A stretch of 64,000 nucleotides of DNA from Megaleporinus macrocephalus (taxonomy: Eukaryota > Chordata > Actinopteri > Characiformes > Anostomidae). Below the pieces are notes generated by a model. It was given only the letters and a program-made list of their open reading frames with translations, made no database searches and was not told where the DNA came from. The translations under genes and the position numbers were made by a program. Below are positions 10,607-22,479 of this stretch, piece by piece; position 1 is the first letter of the stretch, and every line of letters begins with the position of its first letter. The DNA lies in assembly GCA_021613375.1 (NCBI GenBank), contig CM038720.1, positions 43,854,189 to 43,918,188 on the forward strand, given 5' to 3'.

Positions 10607-11599
10607 TTAATCCCTTACAATACTTTTCACATGATCTTCCTTTGAAAAGTTCACCTTGACTTGTTTATGAAGAATTTTAATAGACTGCAATACCTCTTCT
10701 GTCTTCAGAGTATATATTATGGGGTTTAACATCGGTGGAATAGCTTGTGTTAAAACTGAGTTGAGTATTCTAGTATTTGGATCTATGTATGTTGTAAGAG
10801 CAGTAATATAAACACCAATTATTGGAAGATAAAACATGCCCACTAACATGAGGTGGGAAGTGCAAGTTTTCATAGCTCTCATTCGATCAGCACCATGTGA
10901 GATCTTACACAGAGCATAACCAATACAAACATATGAGATAGCTACTAGCAGCAATGGAAAGCAAAGCACAACAGCAACATTGACATAAGCCATCATAAAA
11001 TTTGGAGAATTATCATTACAGGCTAGTCTGTAGGTAGGGCCATGATCACAGAAATAACTGTTAATTGTAGTAGATCTACAGAAGGACAGTCTGGCAATCA
11101 GAACTACACGGACGGTAACGAGAAATACAGAGATAACCCACAGAACACCAACGATCAGGGTCATTGTGAATTTTGTGACAATAGCGTGATACCTCAGAGG
11201 AAAACATATAGCAATCACTCTGTCAAAGCACAAAGCAAGCAGACTGTAGGACTGCATGGTCATAAAAAGAAAAACAAAGAACATGCTTGTTAGACAGTCT
11301 TCATAAGATATCCACTGGTCCTCACGCAGAAACATGTCTGCATGCTTTGGAATAAGTGCAGAACTTCCAAACAGATCAGACAAGGCCAAGTTGAAGACAG
11401 CGATATACTTTGCTGTGTGTAGAGTACGTGCCAGGTATATAGTACCCATTATAAAAGAATTACCTAAAACAGTAACAGCATATACAAAACACAGAAACAT
11501 GTAGTAATACTTTGCATGTGGCATGTTGTGCAATCCACTGATGTAAAATGCAGAGGGTCGAACAAATGTTGCATTGTCAATGGATGCCGTAGAAGTCAT
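10607..11599 (-). CDS. Olfactory receptor OR1, intact
   Basis: A 330-aa seven-transmembrane odorant receptor in one coding exon, with ATG at 11599-11597. Visible hallmarks are an N-terminal glycosylation site (N9-A-T), GN in TM1 (46-47), LHTAKYIAVFNLALSDL in TM2 (60-76), the TM3 end LALCFDRVIAIC (121-132, equivalent to MAYDRYVAIC), extracellular cysteines at 102, 184 and 194, RAMKTCTSHL before TM6 (241-250), and PMLNPIIY in TM7 (289-296). Length is normal for the family. It would couple to the olfactory G protein in the plasma membrane or cilia of sensory neurons; the ligand cannot be predicted. The start is supported by a conserved acceptor 7 nt upstream and by alignment with OR2-OR4. No break seen. 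Confidence 0.93.
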   Translation of the reverse strand: MTSTASIDNATFVRPSAFYISGLHNMPHAKYYYMFLCFVYAVTVLGNSFIMGTIYLARTLHTAKYIAVFNLALSDLFGSSALIPKHADMFLREDQWISYEDCLTSMFFVFLFMTMQSYSLLALCFDRVIAICFPLRYHAIVTKFTMTLIVGVLWVISVFLVTVRVVLIARLSFCRSTTINSYFCDHGPTYRLACNDNSPNFMMAYVNVAVVLCFPLLLVAISYVCIGYALCKISHGADRMRAMKTCTSHLMLVGMFYLPIIGVYITALTTYIDPNTRILNSVLTQAIPPMLNPIIYTLKTEEVLQSIKILHKQVKVNFSKEDHVKSIVRD

Positions 11600-11606
11600 G
11601 TCTGGT

Positions 11607-11932
11607 CTTGAATAAATGAAAGAATAGTTATAGAATCTTCAGACAGTTCATTAGACTATACATCAAAATGTTAAACCAAATATAAATGATTAAGAAGAAT
11701 CTAATATACAAAGTTAACAGATAAAGATAATCTCTGTAAAACTAATCAACACATTAAAACAACAGTACAGCATGTTAACGACTGATTCACAGTAGTTTGA
11801 TATAATACCTTCTGCAGCAGGACAAAACCTTTCAGAGTGGAACTTCAGGAAAGATCAAACACTTTTATAACCGGCCTACTTTTACGTCATCCCCAAAAGC
11901 ACACTTCCAAAAAAAACACAAATCTCTATAGA
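11607..11932 (-). promoter_or_regulatory. OR1 promoter, 5' exon and intron
   Basis: In minus-strand order: TCTATAGA (11932-11925), CRE-like TGACGTAA (11889-11882), a 12-base gap, TATAAA (11869-11864), predicted exon 1 ending CTGCAGAAG at 11809, donor GTAT from 11808, a 202-bp intron, and acceptor TTCAAG at 11607 followed by ACCAGAC and the ATG. All elements recur upstream of the other ORs at near-fixed spacing. The transcription start is inferred at about 11838. Confidence 0.65.
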
Positions 11933-11939
11933 CAAGGTG

Positions 11940-13035
11940 GTATCCCAAACTGAAATACGGTTTCACTGAATTCCCAATGCAATCATACATTTTCCTGTGG
12001 ATGGTTTGATTTGTATATTACAATAAATGATCATTCAAAACAGAATGCATATTCCAGCAGTGTTCAGGAAGGTATCCCAGTAATGTTTAAATTTAATGTT
12101 TGCATAAATTGCTAATGGTCTTGATGTATTTTTAGAATTGCACCAATACTACTTTTATCTTTCTGCTACCATTATCAATACCTGATACTTAAATATCAGC
12201 TGATAGCAAATATCAATACTAACTGTATCTAATTCAACTGCCCTGATATTTAAAGAAATTGAATTTTTAAATATTTATTTTAATATTTCATTGTCTTTTA
12301 CTACTTTTAAGCAAAAAGCTTTGTGGAAGGTCGTGCAGACAGCCTGAGGTCCCAGATAGCAAGCAGATTTAAGCCAACCCTGGTAACCCAACCCTCTTCT
12401 GGCACAAATATTTTAAATATTTTATTGTCTTCTTTTCCACAAATAACAGTCATTTTGAATAGTATTTACTTACTGGATACATATAATACATTATGAACAA
12501 TTTTCTTTAAGTTTAGCTACTTAAATTTTCATGTACCAGCACACTGACATCCATTCCCCTCAACTCACAGTGCTCACCATATAGAGCTTCCTCAGTGTGG
12601 TGATATTAAAATTCAGTTTCATAATGCTATGTAATGTCTACCACTAAGCACATACAACTCCACACAGAAAAGATGGCAACACCACCGAAACATGTAAATA
12701 TACATAAACACAAAGCTGCATTTGATTTTTTTCTTGCAGGTATTTTCAAACTTGATTGTGGTGGTTGTGGCACCAAGAATGAAGATAAAAGAAAACTTTT
12801 TTCTAGGTAGAAACATATGCGTAAAGGTAAATCTTAACAAAACCACAATTCAATAACTGTAAACAGTAAAAAGCAACACAAGACATATAATTAAAAAAAT
12901 AATTAAACTAAATTTGACTATTGTTGATGGAAAAAAAGGTTCCAATATTGAAGCAACAGATCCAGTTTATTACATTCTCATATTCTCATAAATATACAAT
13001 TACATTCATTTGTTGAGCCATTAAAAATGTGCTTC
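11940..13035. other. AT-rich intergenic interval
   Basis: No gene supported. Only short chance ORFs occur. A segment near 12340-12400 (TCCCAGATAGCAAGCAGATT) looks like a dispersed fish repeat, but I cannot assign it. Confidence 0.45.
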
Positions 13036-14135
13036 TTACACCAAAATGTGGTAAGGGCTGCGCCAAGACAGCCCTGTGTCATCCAGAACCTTGAGGACTC
13101 AGGATGGATATCGTCCACCCCCGAGCCCTGCCACCAAGGAGTTTTTTGACTACCCTGGCTACTTCAGCCTGAGTGATAGACGAACCCCACCCCCGTTCTG
13201 CTTCCTCAAATTATTCCTTCCCGATGACCTCCCTAGTCGAGGTCAACAGCTTCTCACCCTCTCTGTTTACAGCGTTCGTGAAGAGCTGCTTTCCATGCCT
13301 AAGCCGCCTTACAGTTTGCCAGAATATTCTTGGGGTCGACCGAATATAATTTTCCATAGCCTCACCAAACTCCTCCCAAACCCGGGTTTTTGCCTCTGCA
13401 ACGGCCACAGCCGCAGTCCGCTTGGCATGCCGGTACCTGTTAGCTGCCTCTGGAGTCCCACAAGCTAGCAAGGCCCGTTAGGACTCTTTCTTTAGCTTGA
13501 CAACCTTTCTTACCCTAGGTGTTCACCACCAGGTTCAGGGGTTGCCACCACGACAGGCACAGACAACCTTGCGGCCACAGCTTCGGCCCACCGCCTTAAC
13601 AATGGAGGTGCGGAACATAGCTCATTCGGACTCAATGTCACCAGCCTCTCCCGGGATGCGGTCGAAGCCCTGTCAGAGGTGGGAGTTGAAGATCTTTCTG
13701 TCAGGTTCCTCTACCAAATGTTCCCAGCAAACCCTCACTATCCGTTTGCGCTTGCCACATCGGTCCGGCATCCTCGCCTGCCATCTGATCCAACTTACCA
13801 CCAGTTGGTGATCAGTTGACAGCTCAGCTCCTCTCTTTACCCGATTGTCCAAGACACATGGACACAAGTCAGACGACACAACTTTAAAATCATTGAACTG
13901 TGGCCTAGGGCGTCCTGGTGCCACGTGCACTTATGGACCCCCTTGTGCTTGAACATGGTGTTCGTTATGGACTAGGCCTGGCTCCAGGGTGGGGTCCCGG
14001 TAACCCTAGTCCGGGCAAGGGATGCTTAGTCCTTGTAGAGGTCATCATGGGGGTTTATTTGGATCACTCTTTGTCTGGCCCATCACCCAGGACCAGACTG
14101 GACCCCCAGGCGCCACCCCAGATGACTGACATGCC
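13036..14135 (-). mobile_element. Rex3/RTE-like LINE, endonuclease C-terminus to pre-RT region
   Basis: Read on the minus strand, 14135-13900 resembles the Rex3 5' region. 13930-13673 encodes the end of the endonuclease (GAELSTDHQLVVSWIRW, KRIVRVCWEHLVEEPDRK). 13471-13211 encodes the linker before RT (RYRHAKRTAAVAVAEAKTR, FWQTVRRLRHGKQLF). The left end (13036-13180) overlaps in sequence with 9575-9700, so this is a separate copy, truncated before RT. Frameshifts separate the segments. Confidence 0.7.
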
Positions 14136-14189
14136 ACAGCACTGCACATCTTTTGGAAAAGAGCCTGTTGCATTTTGTAACCAGTAATA

Positions 14190-14955
14190 CCTGCTGACTG
14201 CTAGGTCCCTCCTGTGCAGTCGTTGGCACTATGTATCACAAAGAGTTGTAATATAATGGTTGTAAGTCCACCCTTAGAAAGAGAAGGAGGAGAAGATGAG
14301 ACTCAAATGCTCCGGAGAAGTATTTCAGCAAGGAGAACAGCAGCAGCCTATTTGGTGACGGATGGTGAAATAGAGTGATTGTTTAAATTCACTGTTTAGT
14401 GTGTTGTTTCTTCTAATTCAACTTTGATGATGCTACATTTCATGTCGCCTGCAGATGACTAGAATCAGTTTCTAATACACACTTCTCTTTGACATACATT
14501 TCATTCTTGCCGCTTTGAACTGGGCAGAATCTGTTGAGCTCGGACTCCGTGCTGGCTGCTTGAGAGAAATAATTATCAACATATGTACTTGTAGCCTTGT
14601 ATTTGTGGAGACTTACCAAACTGACATTTTGTTGTTACCATCTCACCCTCTCTCTTCAGAGAGTTGATCATCCCCCATGCTTTGTTTGTATTAAATGTCG
14701 TTTTCGACTGAGCTGTACCCATACATTTCCTGTGTGTGTGTCAAACTCAAGTCTACGCTGAAGCACTCCTGACTTCTGATTCCTGAAGGCCGAATTTCGA
14801 ACACACGCTGTTTCTCTAATGATTTTAGAGGAATGCCGTTAGCTATGTTAGCTGATTTAGCTGACTCATTGGCTTAAATGAAATGTAACATAAAGGTTGT
14901 GTCTAACATGTCATCTAGATGAAAAGTTTGAATATTAAACTCATATCTACAGTAG
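14190..14955. other. Unassigned interval
   Basis: No ORF or repeat I recognise. Moderately AT-rich, with a short TGTG run at about 14733. Confidence 0.4.
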
Positions 14956-15159
14956 TCAGGTACAAGTGATAGGTTCTAACACTGCACCAGGCCAGGAAAA
15001 ACTGAAGTGTTCTTACATTTTATCTTGGACTTTGTATATAATAGCTGTCTGGTACTTTAAATCAAAATCATATGCCATCTCTGAATCTTCTTCACAATCC
15101 TCCAGAATGCCCTTGCTTACAGATCTGCTTCAGCTCAGCCATATTCTTAGGATGTCTGG

Positions 15160-15374
15160 TGTAATGATGTGTGGTGAGTCAAGGTTGTCTTGGGTTTTAC
15201 TCTTTATTCAAGTTGCAAACGGCAGCAGTTAGCTTAAACATTCTGCCTTTCACTCTGGCTTAACTCGGTATATTATTTGTTCCTGACGTCATCTAGCCTA
15301 TCCAATGAGAATGCATATAATGCGTATGATGGACAGAAAGCTAGTTTTCACTCAAACCATAACATTGCATGACA
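15160..15374 (-). repeat. 3' LTR of the nested element
   Basis: 215 bp, TGT...ACA on both ends, with AATAAA on the minus strand near 15204-15209. Its first 56 bases (15374-15319) are repeated at 17359-17304 with few changes. Confidence 0.8.
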
Positions 15375-15595
15375 TCTCCCCCTTTAAGTTGTTTCCTTTT
15401 CACCCCCTGGAAAAAGAAAAAATCAAAAGAGAGAACAGAACATGCAGCCACACCAACAACACTGAACAAGGCAAAGAAAAAAAATCCCTAATGCTGCATA
15501 GTGTCGATCCCAAAAGGTACTTAACTTTAGAACTATTTTCCCTTAGCTATCAGTCTCTGAAGCTATTTTGAATTACCAGCACAATAGACCATTAC

Positions 15596-17300
15596 TTATG
15601 GACACACATAGTCCTTCAGCCAGCTGGGTGGTTTGACCTGTCTCCCGGCTAAGGTTGCATTTGGGACCGAAGACTGTGTCGCAGGTCGCACAGGGGATAA
15701 TGGTGTTGAAGATGGGCTTTTCGTTACTGGTGTGCCAGGAGTCACCAGTGGACTTGCAACAGGCAAAGTCTCTTTGCTGTCTTCTTTGGTATTCGGCACT
15801 GTCTCATGTTCCGTTGAACTAGGGGCAGTCTGCAGATGCCCTTCGAATCCTGCGTGTTATGGTGCCTTGCTCTGTCTGCACAAAATAAGATCTGGGATCA
15901 GGTGCTTTGGCAAGGACGGTTCCTGGCATGTGCCAACCCTTCTCCCCATCCTGCTTAAGTTTAACTCTCTGGCCTGGCAGCAAAGTGGGTAGGTTGCATG
16001 CAGAGTGACGTCTATTATAGAAGAATCTGTAGGCCCGCTTGGTTCGCTGATCTCTCTTGCGCACTTGCTCATAATCGATGGCACTTGGCTGCAGCTTTTG
16101 TGGAAGCAATGGATTTGCCGACCTGTCATCAGCTGTGCCGGACTCATTCCAGTAGCAGTGGTGGGGGTGGCTCAGTAACTCATTAGTGCCAACTGTGGGT
16201 CTGGCTGTCGCAAAATTCGCTTTGCAATAGCAACGCTCCTCTCAGCTGCTCCGTTACTCTGGGGGTAATACGGGCAAGAGGTTGTATGAGTGAAATCATA
16301 AGTCTTTGCGAAACTCACAAACTCTGCAGAAGTGAACTGAGTTGCGTTATCCGTCACTACTTCATATGGGATTCCCCATCTGATGAACATGCTCTTGAGA
16401 CGGGCTATCACCAGCTGACTAGTTAAGGTTGACAGTTGAGCTATTTCAATGTCACGTGAATAGTAATCCACAACAAGATATTTGTTGCCATCCTGTTCAC
16501 ATATATCCGCTGCAATTTTCTGCCAAGTGCCATTTGGCAACGGGGTAGTGATCAGTGGTTCCCTCCTTTGTGTGGGTCTGTTTTGCTGACAGAATTCACA
16601 TGTCTCAACCAACTTGGTGATGTCACGTCCTATCCCCGGCCACCACAGAGACATATTGGCACGTTTTCTGCACTTAGTGAGGCCTTGATGTCCTTCATCG
16701 ATCCTGTGTAGTACCTCCATCCTCTGTGTTGCTGGCACAATGATTCTGTCGCCATGCAGCAGAAGTCCATCCACAGCAGACAGATGAGCCCTAGTGGCGG
16801 GGAACTCACGCACTGTGGACGACACTCTGGATATTTCCCTGGGCCAGCCTTCCTGGACAAACTTGCCGACTGCGTCCAGATCACCATCTGCTTGGGTGGC
16901 AGCTCTAAGTTTGTCCAGTCTACCGCCAGCCACCGGCCTCGTGGACATGATGGCTTGTTTGTAAGCTTCCACTTCCACCTCTGTGTCGGATGGACTGCTT
17001 TCTGTGAGTGGGTTTCTCGACAACGTGTCCGCTATTACCAGCTGCTTCCCTGGAACATGGACTGCAGTGACACTGAATCTCATTAAGCGCATTAACAGGC
17101 GCTGACATCGCAGTGGTGCCTTGTCAAGATCTTATAAATTTATTAAGGGAACAAGTGGTTTATGATCTGTCTGAAGACAAAATCTGTCCATACCTTGTAG
17201 ATATATTGCAAAGCGCTCGCATGCCCACACTGCTGCTAGGCACTCCTTCTCGATCTACGAATATCGCTGCTCTGTCTGGGTCAGCGTTCGAGAGCAAAAA
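15596..17300 (-). pseudogene. Gypsy pol remnant: RNase H end and integrase
   Basis: From right to left on the minus strand: RNase H C-terminal residues (17300-17100, broken by stops), VPGKQLVIADTLSRNP, then a long open integrase frame (17092-16172). This has an HHCC zinc-binding module (HRIDEGHQG, WWPGIGRDI, CEFCQQN) and a catalytic core with DxD/E-type segments (AADICEQDGNKYLVVDYYS, EVVTDNATQFTSAEF, YYPQSNGAAERSVAIAKRI). The C-terminal integrase (16147-15600) continues in shifted frames (SPAQLMTGRQI, RQVKPPSWLKDYV). The 306-codon open frame shows fairly recent decay. RT and gag are absent. Confidence 0.85.
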
Positions 17301-17325
17301 GCAAATGCGTATGGTGGACAGAAAG

Positions 17326-18165
17326 CTAGTTTTCACTCAAAGCATAACATTGCATGACATCTGGTGTGAACAGCTCGAGGTCATTCCACAGCATCACTGT
17401 TGGATTCAGGTTTGGACTCTGACTGGGACGCTCCAAAAGGTGGATTTTCTTGTTTTGAAGCCATTCTGTGGTAGATTTACTTCCATGTTTAGGGTCATTG
17501 TCCTGCTGCATCACCCAACATCTACTGAGCTTCAGCTGGCAGATAGCCACCCTAAAACTATTCTGTAGAATACCTTGATAAACTTGAGAGTCCATTTCCC
17601 CTTCAATGATGGCGAGCGGTCCAGACCCCAAAGCAGCCGAGCAGCCCCAAATCATGATGCTCCCACCACTGTACTTCATAGCTGGGATGATGTTTTCATG
17701 TTGGTATGCAGTGCCCTTTTTATGCCATACATAGTGCTGTGTGTTCTTACTGCACAATTCAACCTTGGTTTCATCATCAGTCCACAAAACATCTTCCCAT
17801 CTAGTGGTTGTGGAGTGTCAAGGTACTCTTTGGCAAACTCCAGGCATGCAGTATTGTTTTTTTTTTTTGAAAAGCAGCAGCTTCCTCTGTGGTGTCCTGT
17901 CATGGATGCCGTGCCTGTTCAATGATGTGCGTATGGTAGACTCATGAACAGAGACGTTAACCAGTTCCAGTAACTCCTTCAATCCTTTAGCTGTTTCTCT
18001 AGGGTTCTTCTTTACCTCTCTGAGCATTCTGTGTTGTGAATTTGAAGTCAACTTGTCACGGTGCCCACTTCTAGGTAAGTGGGAAACCTTTCCAGGTTTA
18101 TACAGATCAACAGTTCTTGATTGTTGGTCTTCTGAGATCTCTTTTTTGCGAGGCATGGTACACAT
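17326..18165 (-). pseudogene. Tc1-like transposase, disrupted
   Basis: The N-terminus (18165-17818) shows MPRKKEISEDQQ and a helix-turn-helix-like region ending STIRTSLNRHG. The catalytic part (17787-17362) shows WTDDETKVEL, GGSIMIWGCSAALG, QQDNDPKHGSKST and SQSPNLNP, the DDE signatures of Tc1/mariner. The halves are in different frames around 17820, where a T run lies, and the C-terminus is separated by the LTR insertion. It would have catalysed cut-and-paste transposition at TA sites. Inactive. Confidence 0.8.
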
Positions 18166-18424
18166 CAGCAGATATTATAATTGTTTGTGTGGTATTAGGT
18201 TAAGCACATTGTGTTTGTCTTTACTTTGGACTTAGATGTAGAGCAGATCATGTTTTTGACCGATTCATGCAAAGAAAAAAAAAACAGGTAGTTTTAAAGG
18301 ATTCACATACTTTTCTTTGCCTCTGTATTTATAGGACACTTCTGATTTGTGGTCTTAGTCTGAACAGGGATAACACCTGACTCTCCTCTAAATAAAGATT
18401 TGGGTACCACAAATCTACTAATTA

Positions 18425-18510
18425 AGATGATCCTTTATTAGTTCCACAGTGGGGAAATTCACAATTTGTGCATTTCTTGCAGGCTGAGGTTGGTTGTCAG
18501 TACCTTTTCA
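18425..18510 (-). repeat. Short LINE 3' tail fragment
   Basis: ATCCTTTATTAGTTCCACAG and the following bases form a common teleost LINE 3'-end sequence in minus orientation. It is next to, but distinct from, the tail of the larger Rex1-like element. Confidence 0.4.
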
Positions 18511-18925
18511 TCAATTGCAAGAAGAAAGATTCAGATTCAAGAGTTTTATTGTCATGTGTACAGCAGAACAGACAGTTATACTGCACAATGAAATTCTTAC
18601 TTTGCTGTTACTCTATTCACCAATAGATAAAGATAACAAAAAAAAGAAATAATAAAAAATATAACATAATAATATAAGTTGAAGTAAATAAAAGTATTTT
18701 CATAGATAAAGAATAAAAAAATAAAAGTTATGTGCTTTTATGTGCAAGTATGAAGAGCAGCAGCCATAAAGTGCAAGTTGCAAGTAACAGATGTAAACAA
18801 TAATGTTTTTGTGCGAGTAGTGAATGTAAACAGTATTGTATGTAAACAGCAGTACAGTGAATGTCACCAGTATTATATGTAAACAGCAGTACAGTGAGTG
18901 TAAGGTGCAGTTAAAATCAGACCAG

Positions 18926-20152
18926 TTAAAACCAGTTCAGAATGGCCTGTGAGTAGAAACTGTTTGTCAGTCTTTTGGTCCTGGGCTTCACACTCCTGTA
19001 ACGTCTGCCTGAAGGTAAACATGTGAAGAGTGTGTGCTGGGGGTGTGTACTGTTCCTGATTATGTTGTGGGCCCTCCTGGTGACCCTGGTGTGGTAGATG
19101 TTCTGCAGTGAGGGGAAGGCTGCTCCTGAGATGGACTGTGCAGTTTTGATCACACGCTGGAGAGCCTTTCTGTCTTGAGCAGTAGAGTTTCCATACCAGA
19201 CGATGATGGAGCTGGTAAGAACACTCTCAATCATACTCCTGTAGAAGATGCTGAGAATTTTGGCTGGCATACCAAATTTTCTCAGCCTTCTCAGAAAGTA
19301 CAGTCTCTGCTGGGACTTGATGATGATCTGAGTGTTGTGGGACCAGCTGAGATCCTCACTGATGTGAATACCAAGGAACTTAAAGGTTTTCACCCTCTCC
19401 ACCTCAGTCTCCCCTATGTACAGGGGTGTGTGTAGCTTTCGCTTCCTCCTTGGATCAACAATCATTTCCTTGGTCTTGTCTGTATTCAAGGAAAGATTGT
19501 TGTCATGACACCAGGCCACCAGCTCAGCCACCTCCTTCCTATACGCTGTCTCTTCCCCACCAGTGATCAGTCCAATGACTGTAGTATCATCAGCAAATTT
19601 GATGATGCTGGTGTTGTTCTGGGAGGCCACGCAGTCGTATGTGAAGAGCGTGTACAGAAGGAGGCTCAGCACACAGCCTTGAGGGACTCCTGTGCTCACT
19701 GTTCTTGTGCTGGATGTGCAGCTGCCGACTCTGACTGACTGGGGTCTGTCTGTTAGAAAGTTCAGCACCCAGTTGCAGAGGGCTGGTGTCAGTCCGAGGG
19801 TGAGGAGCTTTTCTGAGAATCTGTGTGGGATGACCGTGTTGAACGCTGAACTGTAGTCAATAAAGAGCATTCTGACATGTGTCCTTGCCCTCCAGGTGTG
19901 TGAGGGCTCCAGGTGTGTGAGGGCTTTGTGAAGAGCAGCGTTGATTGCGTCGTCTGTAGACCGGTTCCGATGGTATGCGAACTGTAAAGGATCTATTGTG
20001 TTGGGAATGGTCTTCTGGATGTGAGTCATGACTATCCTCTCGGAGCACTTCACGATTGAAGTGAGTGCAACAGGGCGATAGTCATTTAGGCATCTCACAT
20101 TACTTTTCTTTGGGAGGGGCACAATGGTGGTGGTCTTGAAACAGGATGGCAC
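18926..20152 (-). CDS. Rex1-like reverse transcriptase, open frame of 408 codons
   Basis: Contains the RT palm and fingers: [18 protein letters not shown] (block 1), [63 protein letters not shown] with the catalytic [16 protein letters not shown] and FKFLGIHIS. The thumb and C-terminal part follow ([31 protein letters not shown]). It would copy LINE RNA at the nicked target site. The frame is open through RT, but it is disconnected from the endonuclease frame upstream, so the full protein is not made. Confidence 0.85.
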   Translation of the reverse strand: MPSCFKTTTIVPLPKKSNVRCLNDYRPVALTSIVKCSERIVMTHIQKTIPNTIDPLQFAYHRNRSTDDAINAALHKALTHLEPSHTWRARTHVRMLFIDYSSAFNTVIPHRFSEKLLTLGLTPALCNWVLNFLTDRPQSVRVGSCTSSTRTVSTGVPQGCVLSLLLYTLFTYDCVASQNNTSIIKFADDTTVIGLITGGEETAYRKEVAELVAWCHDNNLSLNTDKTKEMIVDPRRKRKLHTPLYIGETEVERVKTFKFLGIHISEDLSWSHNTQIIIKSQQRLYFLRRLRKFGMPAKILSIFYRSMIESVLTSSIIVWYGNSTAQDRKALQRVIKTAQSISGAAFPSLQNIYHTRVTRRAHNIIRNSTHPQHTLFTCLPSGRRYRSVKPRTKRLTNSFYSQAILNWF

Positions 20153-20184
20153 AAAAGCTTGTGTGAGTGACAGATTGAATATGT

Positions 20185-21566
20185 CTACACATCAGCCAGT
20201 TCTGATGAGCAAACCCTGAGCGCATGCCCGGGGATGTTGTCTGGGCCTGCTGCTCTGCGTGGGTTGATTCTCACGAGGTTCCTGTGCACATCCACTGGTG
20301 TTACAATGAGTGATGGGTTCTGTATGCTCTCCTTGGCCGCAATGTCCTTCAGTTGGTCAAGTTTGAGGACATTGAAGCGAGTATAGAACTCATTCAGCTC
20401 ATCAGGCAATGCAGAATGGCTGGTTGTGAGTGCCGTGCTTGTTTGTTGATGGTTGGTGATGTGTTGCAGTCCTCTCCACATGCGCCGGGAGTCTGCTGTG
20501 GTGTAGTAGCCCTCCAGCTTCGGCCTGTACTGTCTCTTAGCTTCTCTGATAGATCTACGCAGGTCGTATCTAGACCTTTTGTAGTCCTCAGCGTTGCCAG
20601 AGAGAAATGCAGTCTGGCGAGCATGTAGCATGGACCGAACTTCACCATTTATCCATGGTTTTTGGTTGGGGTACTTTATGCAGCGCTTTGAAGGGACAAT
20701 GGTTTCAATGCAGCTGCTGATGTAGCCAGTTACCCCAGAAGCATAGTCCTCTAGATCAACAGAACCATCCTCTCTCACAGCAGCAGTTCTAAACACATCC
20801 CAGTTTGTACTGTCAAAGCAGTCCTGAAGCATTGAATCAGTTTCTTCATTCCACACTTTAACAGTTTTACTCACTGGAAGTGACCGCTTGAGGAGTTGTC
20901 TGTATGCTGGGTAGAGGAAAACGGAGATGTGGTCAGACTGTCCGAAGTGTGGCTGAGGCACGGCTCTGTAGGCCCCCCCTCACGTTGCTGTAGACTTGGT
21001 CGAGTAAGTTGTTCTCCCTCGTCGGGAAGCTCACGTGCTGATGGTACTTGGGGAGGACAGTCCTCAGGTTGCAATAATTAAAGTCGCCGGCAACAATAAA
21101 CACGTCGTCCGGGTGCGCGGTCTCTTGTTTACTGATGATGTCATGCAGCAGCCCCAGCGCCGCAGCGGAGTTGGCGCGTGCCGGAGTGTAAACAGCCAGA
21201 ATAAACACACCGCTAAACTCTCTCGGCAGATAGTGGGGTCTGCACTTCACCATCAGCAGTTCTGAGTCCGCTAGACAAAGTTTTTCAACTGTCTTTACGT
21301 CTGAACACCACGCGTTATTAACGTAAACACAGACACCGCCGCCTTTGTTCTTTCCCGACGCTGCCATGCGGTCGCCACGGTGAGCGGAGTGTGTCTAGCT
21401 GGATCGCTGACTCTGGCGTCTTGCCAGCAAGCCAGGTTTCTGTGAAGATCAGAGCACAACACTCTCTGATCTCACGCTGAGCTGTTATTCTGGTTCTCAG
21501 CTCATCCAGCTTGTTTTCGAGGGAGCAAACATTAGCTAGCAACAGGCTAGGTAGTGGTTGCCGCAT
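20185..21566 (-). pseudogene. Rex1-like endonuclease and linker, frameshifted
   Basis: Three overlapping frames carry the endonuclease in order: [16 protein letters not shown] and CCALIFTETWLAGKTP (21566-21318), GGGVCVYVNNAW, VAGDFNYCNLR and VLPKYHQHVSF (21367-20933), then FGQSDHISVFLYPAYR and the linker to RT ([35 protein letters not shown]; 20961-20185). Catalytic motifs are present, but frameshifts near 21370, 20970 and 20180 break the ORF. Confidence 0.8.
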
Positions 21567-21644
21567 AGCTCTCGCCTTTAGCCTAGCATGCAGCCCACCT
21601 CCCTTGGTACCGGACTCTCTGATCCAAGCACTGTTTGTTCACCT

Positions 21645-22479
21645 AAGTCTTCTCAGATGTACAGTCAACAAACTAATATGCAGCTTCTAGTTCACGCTTC
21701 ATGTTCTTTGCACAACCCAGATAGAACTTGTGGGAGGACCCATCACTAGATACCCCAAAGCTTGAATCTATGGGCATCGGGCTTCACTCCCAAACAACAG
21801 GAAGTAAGCAGAGGACTTGACTTTTAAAACCTCAGTAGTCTCGCTATTGAGTTCCTTTTCATGTTTATTAACTTCTCTTATGTTTTTTGTTGTGTACAAT
21901 TAATAGTATTACTTGATAATTATTGTGTTACAGTCCATACAATACTAAGTTCTTAGGGAAGCTGCATTGTGCAATTGCTCAACCTACTGAGCTAAGCCTC
22001 TCATCTTCCAGTGTTCTTTTTCTTCCTTGTTTCAACCTTTTTTTTACCCCACTCCCCAAACAAATCATTGTCATTGTCAAAACCAACCCTTTTATCTCTT
22101 ATTTCTGTTTATTTTTCTGAATAAACACTCCCTCTAATACTTCTCCACTCAAAGCTGTTCCACATACAAATTTTTCTGATGGACAGGTCAGAGCTAAACA
22201 GCAATGCGATTTCACATATCATTAAGATGAAATTTGTGTCTTAATAACCTCTTTTTATCTATCTTTTTCATTATTAGGCTCAGTGTGCTAACCCTAACCC
22301 TACAGGCAGTCACTATTAGAAGCAGCTAAACAAAGCTAACTTGAAAACTTAAACATTAAACTACTAAAAATTGAGGATAATTATTTAACAAAGGACCCCA
22401 CATTCAACTTCAACAGTTTAATTACAGAATGTTATATGAATGTTTGTTATGTGCATCAAATCTTAAATTAAAGTTGAAA
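21645..22479. other. Unassigned interval
   Basis: AT-rich, with no gene or repeat recognised between the Rex1-like 5' end and the 5'-truncated L2 element. Confidence 0.4.

Larger units (their letters stand above)
15160..17359 (-). mobile_element. Internally deleted Gypsy-like LTR element nested in Tc1
   Basis: Direct repeats TCTGG flank the insertion (15155-15159 and 17360-17364). The termini are TGTAATGATG and GCATGACA. On the minus strand the order is: first 56 bases of the LTR (17359-17304), RNase H C-terminal part, integrase, polypurine tract (AAAGGGGGAGA near 15385-15375) and 3' LTR (15374-15160). Most of the 5' LTR, gag, protease and RT are gone. Confidence 0.85.
15040..18330 (-). mobile_element. 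Tc1-like transposon, split by an LTR element
   Basis: The Tc1 sequence occupies about 15040-15159 and 17360-18330. Joining the flanks of 15160-17359 restores the typical Tc1 run around GATGTCTGGTGTGAACAGCT. The right end has a terminal block (18200-18330) that recurs at 59605-59745. The left terminal repeat is not visible, so that end is truncated or diverged. Confidence 0.8.
18535..21640 (-). mobile_element. Rex1-like LINE, nearly complete
   Basis: About 3.1 kb on the minus strand. The 3' end is near 18535 (TTCAGATTCAAGAGTTTTAT on the plus strand). Coding extends from NVCSLENKLDELRTR near 21520 to the RT stop at 18926. It is a diverged subfamily compared with the elements at 1-2108 and 37.5 kb. 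Breaks between frames lie near 21370, 20970 and 20180. Confidence 0.85.

Noticed and set aside
11042..11293. Plus-strand ORFs opposite the OR genes (also near 25318, 30309 and 36188)
   Set aside because: They recur at equivalent places only because the OR coding strand is conserved. They are antisense shadows.
13211..13471. Independent host gene encoding an Ala/Lys-rich protein
   Set aside because: It matches the pre-RT linker of Rex3-type elements and sits in order with the endonuclease end to its right.
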